From Tritrichomonas foetus (Eukaryota; Parabasalia; Tritrichomonadida; Tritrichomonadidae), in contig MLAK01000945.1 of assembly GCA_001839685.1 (NCBI GenBank), positions 14,474-44,335 on the forward strand: a stretch of 29,862 nt of DNA, given 5' to 3'. Each line of letters begins with the position of its first letter. The stretch's first letter is position 1. Position numbers and translations under genes: made by a program. The notes under the pieces are model-generated. The model was given only the letters and a program-made list of their open reading frames with translations. It was not told where the DNA came from and searched no databases. Below, piece by piece: positions 1 to 9,207 of this stretch.

Positions 1-219
1 ATTATTTAATTGTAATCCTATTAATAATATATAAATATTATAATTTAAAAATCAAGATACAGAGAAAACCAAATCCAAAAAAAAATTGTGAGAAAAAAAT
101 AAACCCCACAGAAATTTCTGAGAATTATTGAGATAAAAAGTGATTTTATAGCATTAATATCTTGATTATTTCTTATCATAAATCGTGCTTTTTATTATCA
201 TATGACCCTCCATCGAAAA

Positions 220-480
220 TTATAATGTTTTCCAAAATACAAAAATGAAGTATAAAAAAAATATTAATAATTTTGATATAAATAAAAAAAATTTAGGCAT
301 CAATGAGAAGATTACGAATGTTTTGCCATCTAAATGGCGAGTCATCAGAAAATTCACTTGGCATCGAGTCTGGAAAAAAACATATTGGATTCCATTTTTC
401 TTGATTTGGTCTTTCAATCGTTGTATCTGTATCCCTGCTTGAGAATGTGCTGTTGAGGACTGCCAGTCTATTTTCTTCAT
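220..480 (-). pseudogene. Broken ORF carried by the TIR element (left copy)
   Basis: An 86-codon frame with exactly the same translation as the frame in the right-hand copy. The first 35 or so residues are hydrophilic and protein-like. After a run of seven T (374-380) the frame becomes a string of hydrophobic residues typical of AT-rich noise. A neighbouring frame continues for 27 protein-like codons and then stops. This suggests a single-base slip in the T run before the two copies separated. I do not recognise the protein. Confidence 0.45.
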
Positions 481-582
481 ATACTAAAATTTTATGACAG
501 AAAAGATTTCAATACATTCATATTTGTCAAATGGAAATTGAATTAATTCAACATCACTGAGTTAAAACTATCAAAATTTTCG

Positions 583-602
583 CGATTTTTAATTAAAAAT
601 CG
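583..602. repeat. 20-bp perfect palindrome inside the element
   Basis: CGATTTTTAATTAAAAATCG is its own reverse complement. The same palindrome occurs at 20343-20362 in the other copy. It would form a fully paired cruciform and is typical of compact non-autonomous elements, but no function can be inferred. Confidence 0.7.
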
Positions 603-1010
603 ATAGAAGAAGTGTAAATAGAATTATGGGAAGCAGTATTATAATCTTTGTGATTCTTGGAAAAAAAGCTTCTCACAATTTTTTTTTAGGCTTTCTCCAA
701 AATCGCTCTTTTTTCGGTTTAATTGTTGCAAAATTTCAAAACTATGAATAAATATGGCTCATAACTATAAAATATAGATTTAACAATTGACTGAAAGCTG
801 TTCACCCGAAAACTGAAACAATAGCTTCTTCAGAATCATTTTCGAAATATTTTTGAATTCGGCCATTTGCGAAGTTTGCGATAAGGGAAATTTTCGTNAT
901 TCTTTTAGNTATTTGGGTTTTGATTTTTGACTGATGGTATTAAGTAATACTGATGATAAGGATCATTTTAGTGATTTCGTACGTTAAGACTATTTAGTTT
1001 GTATACATCT

Positions 1011-1319
1011 TAAAAAATTCAAAAATATCACAATTATCTATTCAAATGTTTATTTTTATCCTTATATTTCATTCAATTTTTCTCAGAATTTGATGTGAAG
1101 AAAATTAATTCAAATTTTCTATATTCAATTTTCACATCATGAGATAACTTTCATCTGCGGAACATTTCTCTTGATTTAAGCAAAATAGGCGTTTGAACAA
1201 TAAGTATTCTAAATTTTAACGATATCTGTAATTTTTGCGATTTTGAATGAATTCAATCAAAAAGCTGATAAAAAAATTTATGACGCAATTTTCTAAATTC
1301 ACCATCTCATTTTTCCATT
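1011..1319. other. Intergenic, element end to first gene
   Basis: AT-rich DNA between the inner end of the left repeat and the first gene. No ORF of note and no RNA gene is visible. The only candidate signal is the initiator-like site just before 1320. Confidence 0.6.
1307..1312 (+). promoter_or_regulatory. Initiator-like element (TCATTT)
   Basis: TCATTT matches the Trichomonas initiator TCA(+1)Y(T/A). The predicted +1 A at 1309 would give an 11-nt leader before the ATG at 1320, which is the usual distance in trichomonads. Position and sequence are observed; promoter use is inferred. Confidence 0.5.
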
Positions 1320-2126
1320 ATGACAAACACAAGCAGTATCTCTGCATTGACAAGTGGTAAAGTTCGAGTGATAGCACAAGAAGCCATTACATCATACAAT
1401 AGACCAATGACGGCACACGAAATAGAAAAATTCATCAAGTTAAATGACAAAGATTTATGGAAAGATGATTGTGGGAAATGTTATGATTATGTTCGAATGA
1501 TCCTCTCAGTTTCAAAGTTATCAGCTATCATCAAATACAAATGCTTGAAGAGAATCATTGGTGTAGATAAAAGAGCCAATTTTTATGGACTTGCAACAAA
1601 GACATACGATACTGCAGTTTGGTTACCTTTAGGAAAACAGATTTCCAATAAACAAAGTGATAATATCCCACAAGACATTAACATTACCATACAGAATGAT
1701 ATCATACAACCAATAATTGTCGCCAATAATGATACCAATACCAATAACAACAATAATAATATTAACAATAATAATACCTTCACCAATAATAACAATAACT
1801 TTGCAACAAATGCAAACACAGAACAACAAACTGGAAAAAATAATGTTTTAGATTTTAAAAATGAAATAACATTCCAAAATGTGACAGAAGAAGCCGCTGT
1901 TGAATCTTGGCGAACAATACATCAAAAGATGAAGGTGAATGATCCAGTTTGGAATGTCCTTCCAAGTGCCATGAAAGAAACACACGATTATTCAGTAATG
2001 GGTTTTAATTCTAAAGATATTGTTCAATTTGCTATCAATAAATATACACCGCTACAAGATAAGGCCATTTTGAATGATGCAATAGTTATTCTTTGCCGTG
2101 TTATAATTGAATCAAAAGACGAATAA
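1320..2126 (+). CDS. Asn-rich protein with possible N-terminal winged helix
   Basis: A 268-residue protein whose function I do not recognise. Residues about 15-102 look like a compact helical domain: an Ala/Ile-rich helix, then RPMTAHEIEKFI, then helices and a short strand/wing-like segment ending near WLPL. This is the layout of HARE-type or other winged-helix DNA-binding domains. Residues about 137-167 are an asparagine/threonine low-complexity linker. A second, helical block follows (about 183-268, with a WRTIHQKM segment). An initiator motif lies 11 nt upstream, and the stop is TAAA. A regulatory or DNA-binding role is inference from shape only. The reading frame is intact and the start is well supported. 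Confidence 0.75.
   Translation: MTNTSSISALTSGKVRVIAQEAITSYNRPMTAHEIEKFIKLNDKDLWKDDCGKCYDYVRMILSVSKLSAIIKYKCLKRIIGVDKRANFYGLATKTYDTAVWLPLGKQISNKQSDNIPQDINITIQNDIIQPIIVANNDTNTNNNNNNINNNNTFTNNNNNFATNANTEQQTGKNNVLDFKNEITFQNVTEEAAVESWRTIHQKMKVNDPVWNVLPSAMKETHDYSVMGFNSKDIVQFAINKYTPLQDKAILNDAIVILCRVIIESKDE
1715..1800 (+). repeat. AAT/AAC trinucleotide-rich tract
   Basis: An imperfect AAT/AAC microsatellite inside the coding region produces the poly-asparagine linker of the 1320-2126 protein. Its length may vary between strains. Confidence 0.75.
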
Positions 2127-2637
2127 ATTGTAAGTATTATAACAGGTCATATTTTTATATAGAACATGTATTTTGTTCATTTAGACTAAATGATAAAGTA
2201 ACAACTTTCTTTTTTTTATTTGGATCAAAACTTATCATTCAAAAGATAGTTCATGATGTGAATTTTCAATACTTTAAAGTGAACTTCTCCCTATTCGATG
2301 TCATAGAAAAAATATAAAATAAAGATTTCGGAAATAAAAATGTTTTCACGAATGTTCATGAAATAAAAGCTCAATGTAATTTTGTGCCTTTTTTATTTTA
2401 GGTGGATAAAAATTTGCAATGAGATCACCAAAGCCAACTTTTGCGGAATTCATCTCATTTTATCGGCTTTAGCGGCATCATACAGAAAAAAACGTTTTTT
2501 TCTTTAACTTTTTTCTGTATTTATATATTCTATCATTCAGAATTTTAGACCAGATAAACATGGAAAAAGTATCTTATGAATTTGTAATTGGTCGATGAAC
2601 GTTTATTATTTCTATCGGAAAGAAGAAAGCTTTCGAA
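2127..2637. other. Intergenic with structured AT-rich segment
   Basis: No protein gene is visible. The notable content is a set of complementary segments at 2418-2520, described separately. The rest is AT-rich 3' and 5' flanking DNA between two genes on the same strand. Confidence 0.5.
2480..2520. repeat. 12-bp inverted repeat overlapping a 20-bp palindrome
   Basis: ATACAGAAAAAA (2480-2491) and its exact complement TTTTTTCTGTAT (2509-2520) can form a 12-bp stem. Bases 2484-2503 form a separate perfect palindrome of AG, seven A, CG, seven T, CT. The two structures are mutually exclusive. It lies about 120 bases before the RCC1-like gene. Function is unknown. Confidence 0.6.
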
Positions 2638-3633
2638 ATGACTCTTTTTTGTGGAGGATTTAATGCATCGAATCAACTTGGTATTGTCAAAGAGAAAGTC
2701 ACGCCATACATGATGAATGTTTCTCTTGATGGATTAAAATGCATCTCAAATGGTGAAGATCATACAATTCTAGTTTATGAAGATGGAACGGTTCTTGCGC
2801 TTGGTGATGATGAAGAATTTACAATCGGTACTGAAAAACGAACAACTTACATTTCACCCGAAAAAATTGACCTATCAAATATTTCCACAGAAAAAGTTGT
2901 TTTTGCACACTGTGGATCATTCTATAGTGCTTATTTAACAGAATCCGGAAAAATGATTGTTTGCTCAGCATACAAAAAAGATGAACCAATTTTGATTGAG
3001 CATTCCAATCCAATCATCCACGTTGCAGGTGGTGGAAGAGCACCATGTGCTATTGACTCTGAAGGTGGAATTCTTCTTTTCCAGAACGATCCATCTGAAA
3101 AATATGAGTATATCAAACTTGAAAAACAAATTTATGACATCACTCAAACTGATGCATTTGTTGCATGTGTTGCAGTAGATGGAACAGTTTATGGAAATGG
3201 AATCTTAAATAATGGACAGCCAGAATTTGCTCAAATCGAAACATTAAAAGATAAAAAAGTGAAAAGAGTTGTTTCTGCAGAAATTCATTGCATTTTCATA
3301 ACTTTGGACAATAAAGCCATTATTTTTAGTGATATTTATAATGAAGAAATGGATGATATTGGCTTTCATGAAATTGAAGAAATTAATATCACTCAAGCAG
3401 CAACAGGTGGAACGCATGCATTATTCCTCACACCAGAAGGTGATTTATATGCATATGGATATAGTGCTGATGGCGCTTTATTACTCGGGAAAGAACAAGA
3501 AGCTGATCCACCAAAGAAGATTCCAATGCCTGGAAAAATTTCATGGATTGATTGTGGACACCTTCAATCATTTGTTCTTGTGAATCGAGAACCTTTTGTT
3601 CATCCAGGTGCTGCATTCTTCAGCATTTTGTAA
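2638..3633 (+). CDS. RCC1-like beta-propeller protein
   Basis: A 331-residue protein made almost wholly of RCC1-type repeats. Repeated units of about 45-50 residues carry the typical pattern of G-x-x-H/F-(S/T/A), a hydrophobic strand, then a DG/EG turn and G-x-G. Examples are GEDHTILVYEDGTVLALG, TGGTHALFLTPEGDLYAYG and the final DCGHLQSFVLV. That is enough for one seven-bladed propeller with no added domain. RCC1 itself is the Ran exchange factor, but many RCC1-like proteins are general scaffolds or exchange factors for other GTPases. Nothing here identifies this one as the Ran factor, and it is shorter than typical nuclear RCC1. Transcription is parallel to the gene before it; no clear initiator motif was found. 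Confidence 0.8.
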   Translation: MTLFCGGFNASNQLGIVKEKVTPYMMNVSLDGLKCISNGEDHTILVYEDGTVLALGDDEEFTIGTEKRTTYISPEKIDLSNISTEKVVFAHCGSFYSAYLTESGKMIVCSAYKKDEPILIEHSNPIIHVAGGGRAPCAIDSEGGILLFQNDPSEKYEYIKLEKQIYDITQTDAFVACVAVDGTVYGNGILNNGQPEFAQIETLKDKKVKRVVSAEIHCIFITLDNKAIIFSDIYNEEMDDIGFHEIEEINITQAATGGTHALFLTPEGDLYAYGYSADGALLLGKEQEADPPKKIPMPGKISWIDCGHLQSFVLVNREPFVHPGAAFFSIL

Positions 3634-3837
3634 GTAAATTATAAGTTGCTATCAATTCTATGACATTTTTGTTTTATATTCACTTTTAAATTCCATTTTA
3701 AAAAAACATAAATTATAATTATTGATGAAATAATAGAAAATAAATATGCAAAAATATTTTTTATTCATTAACATACACACATAACATACATGTATTAAAA
3801 ATAGACAACAACACAACAAAAAAAAAATCAGGAAAAT

Positions 3838-5703
3838 TCACACAATTCTTGGTTTCAAAACCAAGCAACAAAATTCGTTCACTTTGGATCGATATCTCAA
3901 TTCATACGAAATCAATAAACCTTTTTCAGTGAACTCAATTAAGAAAAACTTAGTTTGAATTGGCTCAGGTGGTGAAAGAATATCATCTTTTGTTACCAAG
4001 TTCATATCTTTCACTAATTCACAAATATTTTCATGTGTTGCCTTTGTTGCAACTCTTCTTTTCAAGTGGATTCTACTTGACGAGATTCCAATTTCTTGAG
4101 CAGCCTGAGAAATTGGAATGATTCTCATTGGTCCACCTTCTATTTCAGGATTTGTCAAAGCACCAGAAAATGAATTTGGTGACGCACTACATGAATTATT
4201 ACTTACATTATTTGCTGAATTGGTTGGTGAGTTTCCACCAAGACAATCACGTGAAATTTGAACACGAACCATATCAGCCTTGGAATATTCAACTGGAACG
4301 CAATTTGATGCAATTCTTGAATCAATATTTAAATCGCTTTTTATTTTTTCAGCTAATGTTTTCACTGAATCTAAATCACCATGAATACAAAGGGCATTTT
4401 TCGGTCTCAATCGCTCACACATTGTAATAATTTCGAATTGATCAGCATGAGCTGAAAAAGATACTCTTTCAACTTTACAATTCACATAAAAATCATATTT
4501 ATTTCCATTAGGATGTTCAAACAAGATATGATTATCTTCAGGTCGTTCAAGAATAGCTTTACCTAAAGTTCCTTCACCACAATAACCCGGGAAAATAATT
4601 AAATTTCTCCTATCATCATACCATTTCTTATTTACGAAAAAGTCAAAAGCTGGACCATTATTTAACATACCACTTGTAGCAACCATTACACAAGCATGAC
4701 TTATATCCGATTTTAATTTATCATATTGTGTTACTTTCGAAAAATTCAGCGATTTTTTGCCAAGGTCAAAAAACCCTGTTTGAACAGTTGAATTCATCCA
4801 CATCACGCATTTTTTGTAGACTTCAGTTGCTTTGGCACCCATGTTTGAAGAAAAGAAAATCGGATAAGGGCACTCCATTCTTTCCCAGTAATCATTTAAC
4901 ATTAATAAGATTTCTTGTAAACGACCTACAGCAAAAACAGGAATCAATACTTTACCACCTTGTAAGACGCAACGATGAACCATTTGGACAAATGAACGTT
5001 CTCTTCGATACATTGGCTCACGCGTTTTATTGCCGTAAGTGGACTCAGTAATGAGTAAATCTGGAAAGAGTCTGGGAATCTGATGGCCAGTTAAGTGATG
5101 GTCAGCAGCACCAGAAAAGTCGCCAGTATACAAAAATGATCGTCCGTCACATGAAACATAAAAAGCAGTCGCGCCAAGAAGGTGGCCTGCTGGAATGGCA
5201 CGAATAAAAATCCCGGGAACAGCTTCAATTCGTTGGTGGAAATCTATGCCGATAACTTTCTTGATTGAGACTTCAAGCTGGTCCTTTGTGAAGGATGGAT
5301 GATCTGTAACTTTCAAAAAGTCAGCAAGCATGATTGGTGCGAGAAGGAGCGAAGCACGGCTCATAAAAATGGGTGCCGTACAATTCCGTTTCTCCGTAAG
5401 GTATGGAAGTGAGCATAAGTGATCGGAGTGAATATGCGATATTAAAACGAGATCGACATTGATGGCTCCGCCTGGGAGTTTGGGTAAACGTTCGTCTGGA
5501 TTTGTTGTGCCGATGTTGACACCGCAATCGAGGAGAATTCGTTTTCCTGAAATTTCTACTAAAATGCAACTACGACCGACTTCACTACCGGCACCAAAAC
5601 AAGTAACAACAAGTTCGTTTTTTGATCTGCGATTTTCTGTCATGGGTAAAGCTTGAGGAGTTCGAATATGCCTGCGTTGCTGATCACGATTCATGGATTT
5701 CAT
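3838..5703 (-). CDS. INTS11: Metallo-beta-lactamase/beta-CASP RNA endonuclease, INTS11-like
   Basis: A 621-residue member of the CPSF73/INTS11 family, zinc endonucleases that cut nascent RNA 3' ends in the nucleus. All catalytic motifs are present: HIHSDH at residues 90-95, His174 in AGHLLGA, Asp195 in YTGDFS, the acidic motif A in LLITEST (Glu220), His419 in SFSAHAD (motif B) and His441 in CIHGDL (motif C). The N-terminal GAGSEVGRSCILVEI, the FPGYCGEGTLG segment and the overall length fit INTS11 (Integrator subunit 11) better than CPSF73; the assignment between the two paralogues is from memory of the families. Residues 1-30 are a basic extension. Residues about 487-525 are a Ser/Asn-rich linker before a C-terminal domain. 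An initiator-like TCATTA 23 nt upstream supports the first ATG. It converges with the RCC1-like gene. Confidence 0.85.
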   Translation of the reverse strand: MKSMNRDQQRRHIRTPQALPMTENRRSKNELVVTCFGAGSEVGRSCILVEISGKRILLDCGVNIGTTNPDERLPKLPGGAINVDLVLISHIHSDHLCSLPYLTEKRNCTAPIFMSRASLLLAPIMLADFLKVTDHPSFTKDQLEVSIKKVIGIDFHQRIEAVPGIFIRAIPAGHLLGATAFYVSCDGRSFLYTGDFSGAADHHLTGHQIPRLFPDLLITESTYGNKTREPMYRRERSFVQMVHRCVLQGGKVLIPVFAVGRLQEILLMLNDYWERMECPYPIFFSSNMGAKATEVYKKCVMWMNSTVQTGFFDLGKKSLNFSKVTQYDKLKSDISHACVMVATSGMLNNGPAFDFFVNKKWYDDRRNLIIFPGYCGEGTLGKAILERPEDNHILFEHPNGNKYDFYVNCKVERVSFSAHADQFEIITMCERLRPKNALCIHGDLDSVKTLAEKIKSDLNIDSRIASNCVPVEYSKADMVRVQISRDCLGGNSPTNSANNVSNNSCSASPNSFSGALTNPEIEGGPMRIIPISQAAQEIGISSSRIHLKRRVATKATHENICELVKDMNLVTKDDILSPPEPIQTKFFLIEFTEKGLLISYELRYRSKVNEFCCLVLKPRIV

Positions 5704-6106
5704 TTATTTTGGCGAAGCAGATTAATGAATTCTTTTTCAATCTCTATATGGCTTAATATATTCAACTACAGACCAAATATTTTCATAAAAAGTGATATCT
5801 CCCAAAAGAATTGACTCTATATTTGGCCAAAAATGCCGATAGGTATGGCTTGAAAAAAACGAATCATATAGTGAGAAATAGAGAACGAATGTTATACATA
5901 GACTATTACACAGTAATTGTGTTCATAATGTTCATATACAAATTTATTGCGCTTAATGTGAATATCATAATCAATTGATGAATACACGTTTTAAAATTTA
6001 AACCATTTATCGTCAATTAACGTGCATTAATTGTCACGTAAAAAATTCACAAAAAGCTGACATGAATATTCTTATTTTGATTCAAATTAGCAAAATCTAG
6101 ATTTTA
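5704..6106. other. Divergent promoter region
   Basis: Separates the INTS11-like gene (-) from the BTB-like gene (+), so it must carry both promoters. It holds the initiator-like site at 5723-5728 and an imperfect dyad, CAATTAA (6014-6020) with TTAATTG (6027-6033), about 75 bases before the ATG at 6107. No ORF is visible. Confidence 0.5.
5723..5728 (-). promoter_or_regulatory. Initiator-like element (TCATTA)
   Basis: Read on the minus strand, TCATTA matches TCA(+1)Y(T/A), with the +1 A at 5726, 23 nt before the ATG at 5703. It supports the first methionine rather than the one at residue 21. Confidence 0.5.
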
Positions 6107-7432
6107 ATGTTTTTTGAGTTATCTTCAAGAGGGCTTTCACATGCGGCATCTGCTGCCTGGACAAAAGACTTTTCATTTATTGTTGGTGGACATGAATATC
6201 AAGTCAATAAATTAAATGCATGCTTCATATCACCAAAAGTAGCAGAATTATTATTGACTGATCCATCAAATGATGTTTTTTACATAGACACTGATGATAG
6301 TGAATACCAGTTTAAACAAATTGTTAAATTAATGGAAGGAGGAATTCTTAATTATGATGATGAAGTTCAATCCTATTTAATGAATATTTCACCACTTTTA
6401 GGAAATAAAGAGATGATACAAAAGACGTTAGAACAATTAACTGACGTAAATTGTGATAATATTGTTGATCGAGTGAATTTCAAAGTTGATAATGGATTAG
6501 ATATAAAAAACGAAATTTCTTTTATGGCTAGACATTTTACCGAGATTAGCATCAAAGAAAAACAAAAATTAGGCGTTTGTATTTTATCAGATGTGTTGAG
6601 TCATCCATCTCTATCAGTTTTCAGTGAAGATGCGTTATTTGATGAGATATATTCAATGGGACCGGAATTTTCTGATGAATTGATTGCTTTTGTCGAATTT
6701 GAATTATTGAGTATCGAAAAAATTAATCAAATAGTCGATACTATGATTGATTATACAAATATATCAAGAAATTTATGGAATGGATTAACAAAAAGATTGA
6801 AAGCACCAACTAAAATAGAAGATAATTATTGCCAATATCGACACAAAGGAATTTATGAGAAATTTTTCAATGATCAAACTAATAATCATGAAAGAGTAAA
6901 TGCTACTATTAATAGCATCATAAATGAGCATCCATATGAACATGCAATTGATGAAAAAGAATTTTTCAATGGAATTATTCACTACCTCACAACTAAATGC
7001 GGTGGAAATGTTCATTCTAAAAAAGTTATTAAAATTACATCATCATCAAATGGATTTAACAAACCTTATCAAGTTGCTGACTTTGGATGGAAGAGTTATT
7101 GGAATACCGAATATCAGTCAAATGCTTGGATAAAATATGACTTCAAGAAAATGAAAATTCAACTCAGCAATTATTCAATTAAGACTGGCTATTGGGATGG
7201 TGTTCATCTTCAAAATTGGGTTATTGAAGGTTCTTCAGATGGTGAAAAATGGAAGATTATTGATGAAAGAAAAACTAAAGAACTCAATGGTAATTTTATC
7301 ACTAAATCATTCAAATGTGAGTCTAATGAAGCATTTCGATATATTCGACTCAGGCAAATAAATGAATCAGCATTCGATTGTTTAGAATTATGCAATCTTG
7401 AATTTTTTGGACGATTATATCGAAATGACTAA
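6107..7432 (+). CDS. BTB-like / F5/8 type C domain protein
   Basis: A 441-residue protein of a type expanded in trichomonads. The N-terminal part (about residues 20-110) resembles a BTB/POZ-like fold: DFSFIVGGHEYQVNK, then FISPKVAELLL, then YIDTDDSEYQFKQIVKLMEGG. A helical middle (about 110-290) resembles BACK-like linkers. The C-terminal part (about 300-441) is an F5/8 type C (discoidin-like) beta-sandwich with WIKYDFKKMKIQLSNYSIK, WVIEGSSDGEKW and FRYIRLRQ. In other families that domain binds sugars, lipids or proteins. No signal peptide is seen, so the protein is probably intracellular. A role as an adaptor or ligand-binding scaffold is inference. The reading frame is intact, and no TCAYT motif lies close to the ATG. 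Confidence 0.75.
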   Translation: MFFELSSRGLSHAASAAWTKDFSFIVGGHEYQVNKLNACFISPKVAELLLTDPSNDVFYIDTDDSEYQFKQIVKLMEGGILNYDDEVQSYLMNISPLLGNKEMIQKTLEQLTDVNCDNIVDRVNFKVDNGLDIKNEISFMARHFTEISIKEKQKLGVCILSDVLSHPSLSVFSEDALFDEIYSMGPEFSDELIAFVEFELLSIEKINQIVDTMIDYTNISRNLWNGLTKRLKAPTKIEDNYCQYRHKGIYEKFFNDQTNNHERVNATINSIINEHPYEHAIDEKEFFNGIIHYLTTKCGGNVHSKKVIKITSSSNGFNKPYQVADFGWKSYWNTEYQSNAWIKYDFKKMKIQLSNYSIKTGYWDGVHLQNWVIEGSSDGEKWKIIDERKTKELNGNFITKSFKCESNEAFRYIRLRQINESAFDCLELCNLEFFGRLYRND

Positions 7433-7899
7433 CATTATAATTACCAAGAAGAAATAAATTTGTATAGTAAAAACTTTCATAATTTCATTTTCTTTCATCA
7501 TTTTAATCAATGAATCATTATTTCCTCAATAAATCTCAAAATAATTACTGGTTGAGTGAATTGTTTTTGAAAAGGAAGAGTGGATATAGAATAAGAAATC
7601 AAAATGAAAGTGAATGAAATTGCGCATTCATTATATAAGGAAAATAGAAAAGAAAGATAAATGTTTCGATACGCAATTTTACACAAAATATATAAACTGT
7701 GACTTACATTTCATGAAATAGAATATAAATTCAGTCTGTTTTCTTCACTTTTTTTGGTGGGACTGTCGCTTCCTTGGTTTGAGGAGTCTGGCTTTTCTTC
7801 ATTATTGAAGTATCATTGGCTTGCTAGAATCTGTGTACTCAGTCTGTGATTTCAAATTTTTGTTGTTCGCCAACAACTTTGATGTTGGAGATTCATCGA
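7433..7899. other. Convergent intergenic region with displaced CK1 tail
   Basis: The 3' flank of both neighbouring genes. The half next to CK1 (7731-7897) is not random: read on the minus strand it contains two protein-like frames, described as a separate feature. The rest is AT-rich with no visible gene. Confidence 0.5.
7731..7897 (-). pseudogene. Out-of-frame remnant of a longer CK1 C-terminus
   Basis: Directly after the CK1 stop, in another frame, lie 31 open codons (7897-7805) beginning DESPTSKLL, rich in S, T, K and N and looking like CK1 tail sequence. They end at a TAA that overlaps the ATG of a third frame (7802-7731), which encodes a lysine/proline-rich 23-residue end, KKSQTPQTKE through KKVKKTD, then TGA. 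The three frames are offset by one base each time. They look like one ancestral tail broken by two small indels, or by two sequencing errors. No GT...AG boundaries were found that would join them as exons. Confidence 0.4.
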
Positions 7900-9207
7900 T
7901 TAATAGTCTGATGATGATGCAGAATAGTCTCGTCTTAAAGGCTCACTATCAGACATTGAAGAACTCAATGTTTTATCATCATCATCATCGTCATCATCAT
8001 TAGACCCGTCATAGCTTGTATTTTTAACGACAATTGATGGAAGCGTAGTTCTTGATCCTTTTCCAGTTGTTTCTGTTGATAAAATTTCTGCTGTATTTCC
8101 GGAATTATCAATTTGCAACTCTCTTTGAGGAGTTTCAGTTACGTTAATCTTAAATGCAGTTAAAGCATTTGCTGATTTTGAGCTTGGCGATTCTGTTAAT
8201 TTGTTAGAATGTTTTGCAACAGGAAAATTTTTCGATATTCTGACATGTGGGAATCTGGCAGTAGAAGGTGCTGCATCAACAGGAGCTATATCAAATGGTG
8301 TCACATAAGGTGTCCAATCATAGTTGTAGTCATAAACAAAACCAGAGGATATAAATAAGTTTCTAAAGATAGCACGATATCTCGCATATTTTGGCTTATC
8401 TGCAAATCGTAACTTTTTCACAGCCAATAAAAATGATGCGAATTCTTTTGGAATTCCTGCACAAAGCTCATCAATTGGAATTCTAACTTTCATATCCAAA
8501 ATTTTATCATATCTTTCATGTCTCGAAACTGCATCAAGTCCCATCCATGGAAGCGATCCCTTCAATAAATAAATTAAAACATATGCAAGTGATTCGAGAT
8601 CATCTCTTCTGGATTGTTCTAAGCCACGCAAGGCGCCAATTGAGGCATACCTTGCTGTTCCCGTTAAAGATTTCCCTTCTGAATAAGGAACATGAACATG
8701 GGTATTTGGATCGCGATATTTTTTGGCGAGCCCAAAATCAATTATAAATAGCGAATTTGAATTATGGCCTGTTCCCATCACGAAATTATCGGGTTTTATG
8801 TCTCTGTGAATGAAATTTTTATTATGGATAAATTCTATGCAGCATAGCATTTGGTCTGCTAGCATTAAGACTGTTTTTAACGATAATCGATTTCTACACA
8901 TTTCCAGATGGTTTTCGATTGATTTCCCTAATAGATCGATCACTAGTGCGTTATGATTATCTGCTGCTCCAAACCACCTGACTTGAGGTATGCCTGGACC
9001 GCCAGATAAAACCGTATATAATTTCGCTTCGTATGATAGTTGAGGAATTGGCGCAGAGAGACTTTCCAACTTGACAGCGACTGGTCGATGAGTTCGAATT
9101 GTTTCGGCTTCGTAGATCTCACCAAAGCTACCTGATCCAATTTTTCGCTTGAGCTTATAATGGCTGCCGATTACTTGGTCAGTGTTGGACAAGGGGAGAG
9201 GATTCAT
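7900..9207 (-). CDS. Casein kinase 1 family protein kinase
   Basis: A 435-residue Ser/Thr kinase. The domain (about residues 17-295) shows the glycine loop GSGSFGEIY, catalytic lysine Lys46 in VAVKLE, catalytic loop HRDIKPDN (Asp136), DFG at 157-159, and the CK1-specific activation segment TARYASIGALRGLEQSRRDDLES in place of APE. All catalytic residues are present, so it should be active. CK1 enzymes prefer acidic or pre-phosphorylated substrates and act in many processes, so the specific role is unknown. The tail (about 300-435) is Ser/Thr-rich with a run of eight aspartates and ends SASSSDY. Out-of-frame sequence downstream suggests the tail was once longer. The ATG gives a short leader; no TCAYT motif is seen. 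Confidence 0.93.
   Translation of the reverse strand: MNPLPLSNTDQVIGSHYKLKRKIGSGSFGEIYEAETIRTHRPVAVKLESLSAPIPQLSYEAKLYTVLSGGPGIPQVRWFGAADNHNALVIDLLGKSIENHLEMCRNRLSLKTVLMLADQMLCCIEFIHNKNFIHRDIKPDNFVMGTGHNSNSLFIIDFGLAKKYRDPNTHVHVPYSEGKSLTGTARYASIGALRGLEQSRRDDLESLAYVLIYLLKGSLPWMGLDAVSRHERYDKILDMKVRIPIDELCAGIPKEFASFLLAVKKLRFADKPKYARYRAIFRNLFISSGFVYDYNYDWTPYVTPFDIAPVDAAPSTARFPHVRISKNFPVAKHSNKLTESPSSKSANALTAFKINVTETPQRELQIDNSGNTAEILSTETTGKGSRTTLPSIVVKNTSYDGSNDDDDDDDDKTLSSSMSDSEPLRRDYSASSSDY

Larger units (their letters stand above)
1..1010 (-). mobile_element. Truncated inverted copy of a 1.1 kb TIR element
   Basis: This segment is the reverse complement of 19935-20944. Every position obeys left = 20945 minus right, so there are no indels, and I see only a handful of substitutions (for example at 19 and several between 855 and 1000). 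Its inner end, 997-1010, is the inverted repeat GTTTGTATACATCT, after which the copies diverge. The window begins inside the element: about 86 bases present in the complete copy are missing. Two ambiguous bases (898 and 909) also lie here, which suggests a contig edge in a collapsed repeat. It contains a 20-bp perfect palindrome at 583-602 and a broken ORF. No transposase domain is recognisable, so it is best described as a non-autonomous, MITE-like or decayed DNA transposon. Confidence 0.8.

Noticed and set aside
1583..1829. Minus-strand frames rich in Leu/Ile/Val opposite the Asn tract
   Set aside because: Antisense translation of AAT/AAC repeats gives artificial hydrophobic runs; the plus-strand gene explains the region.
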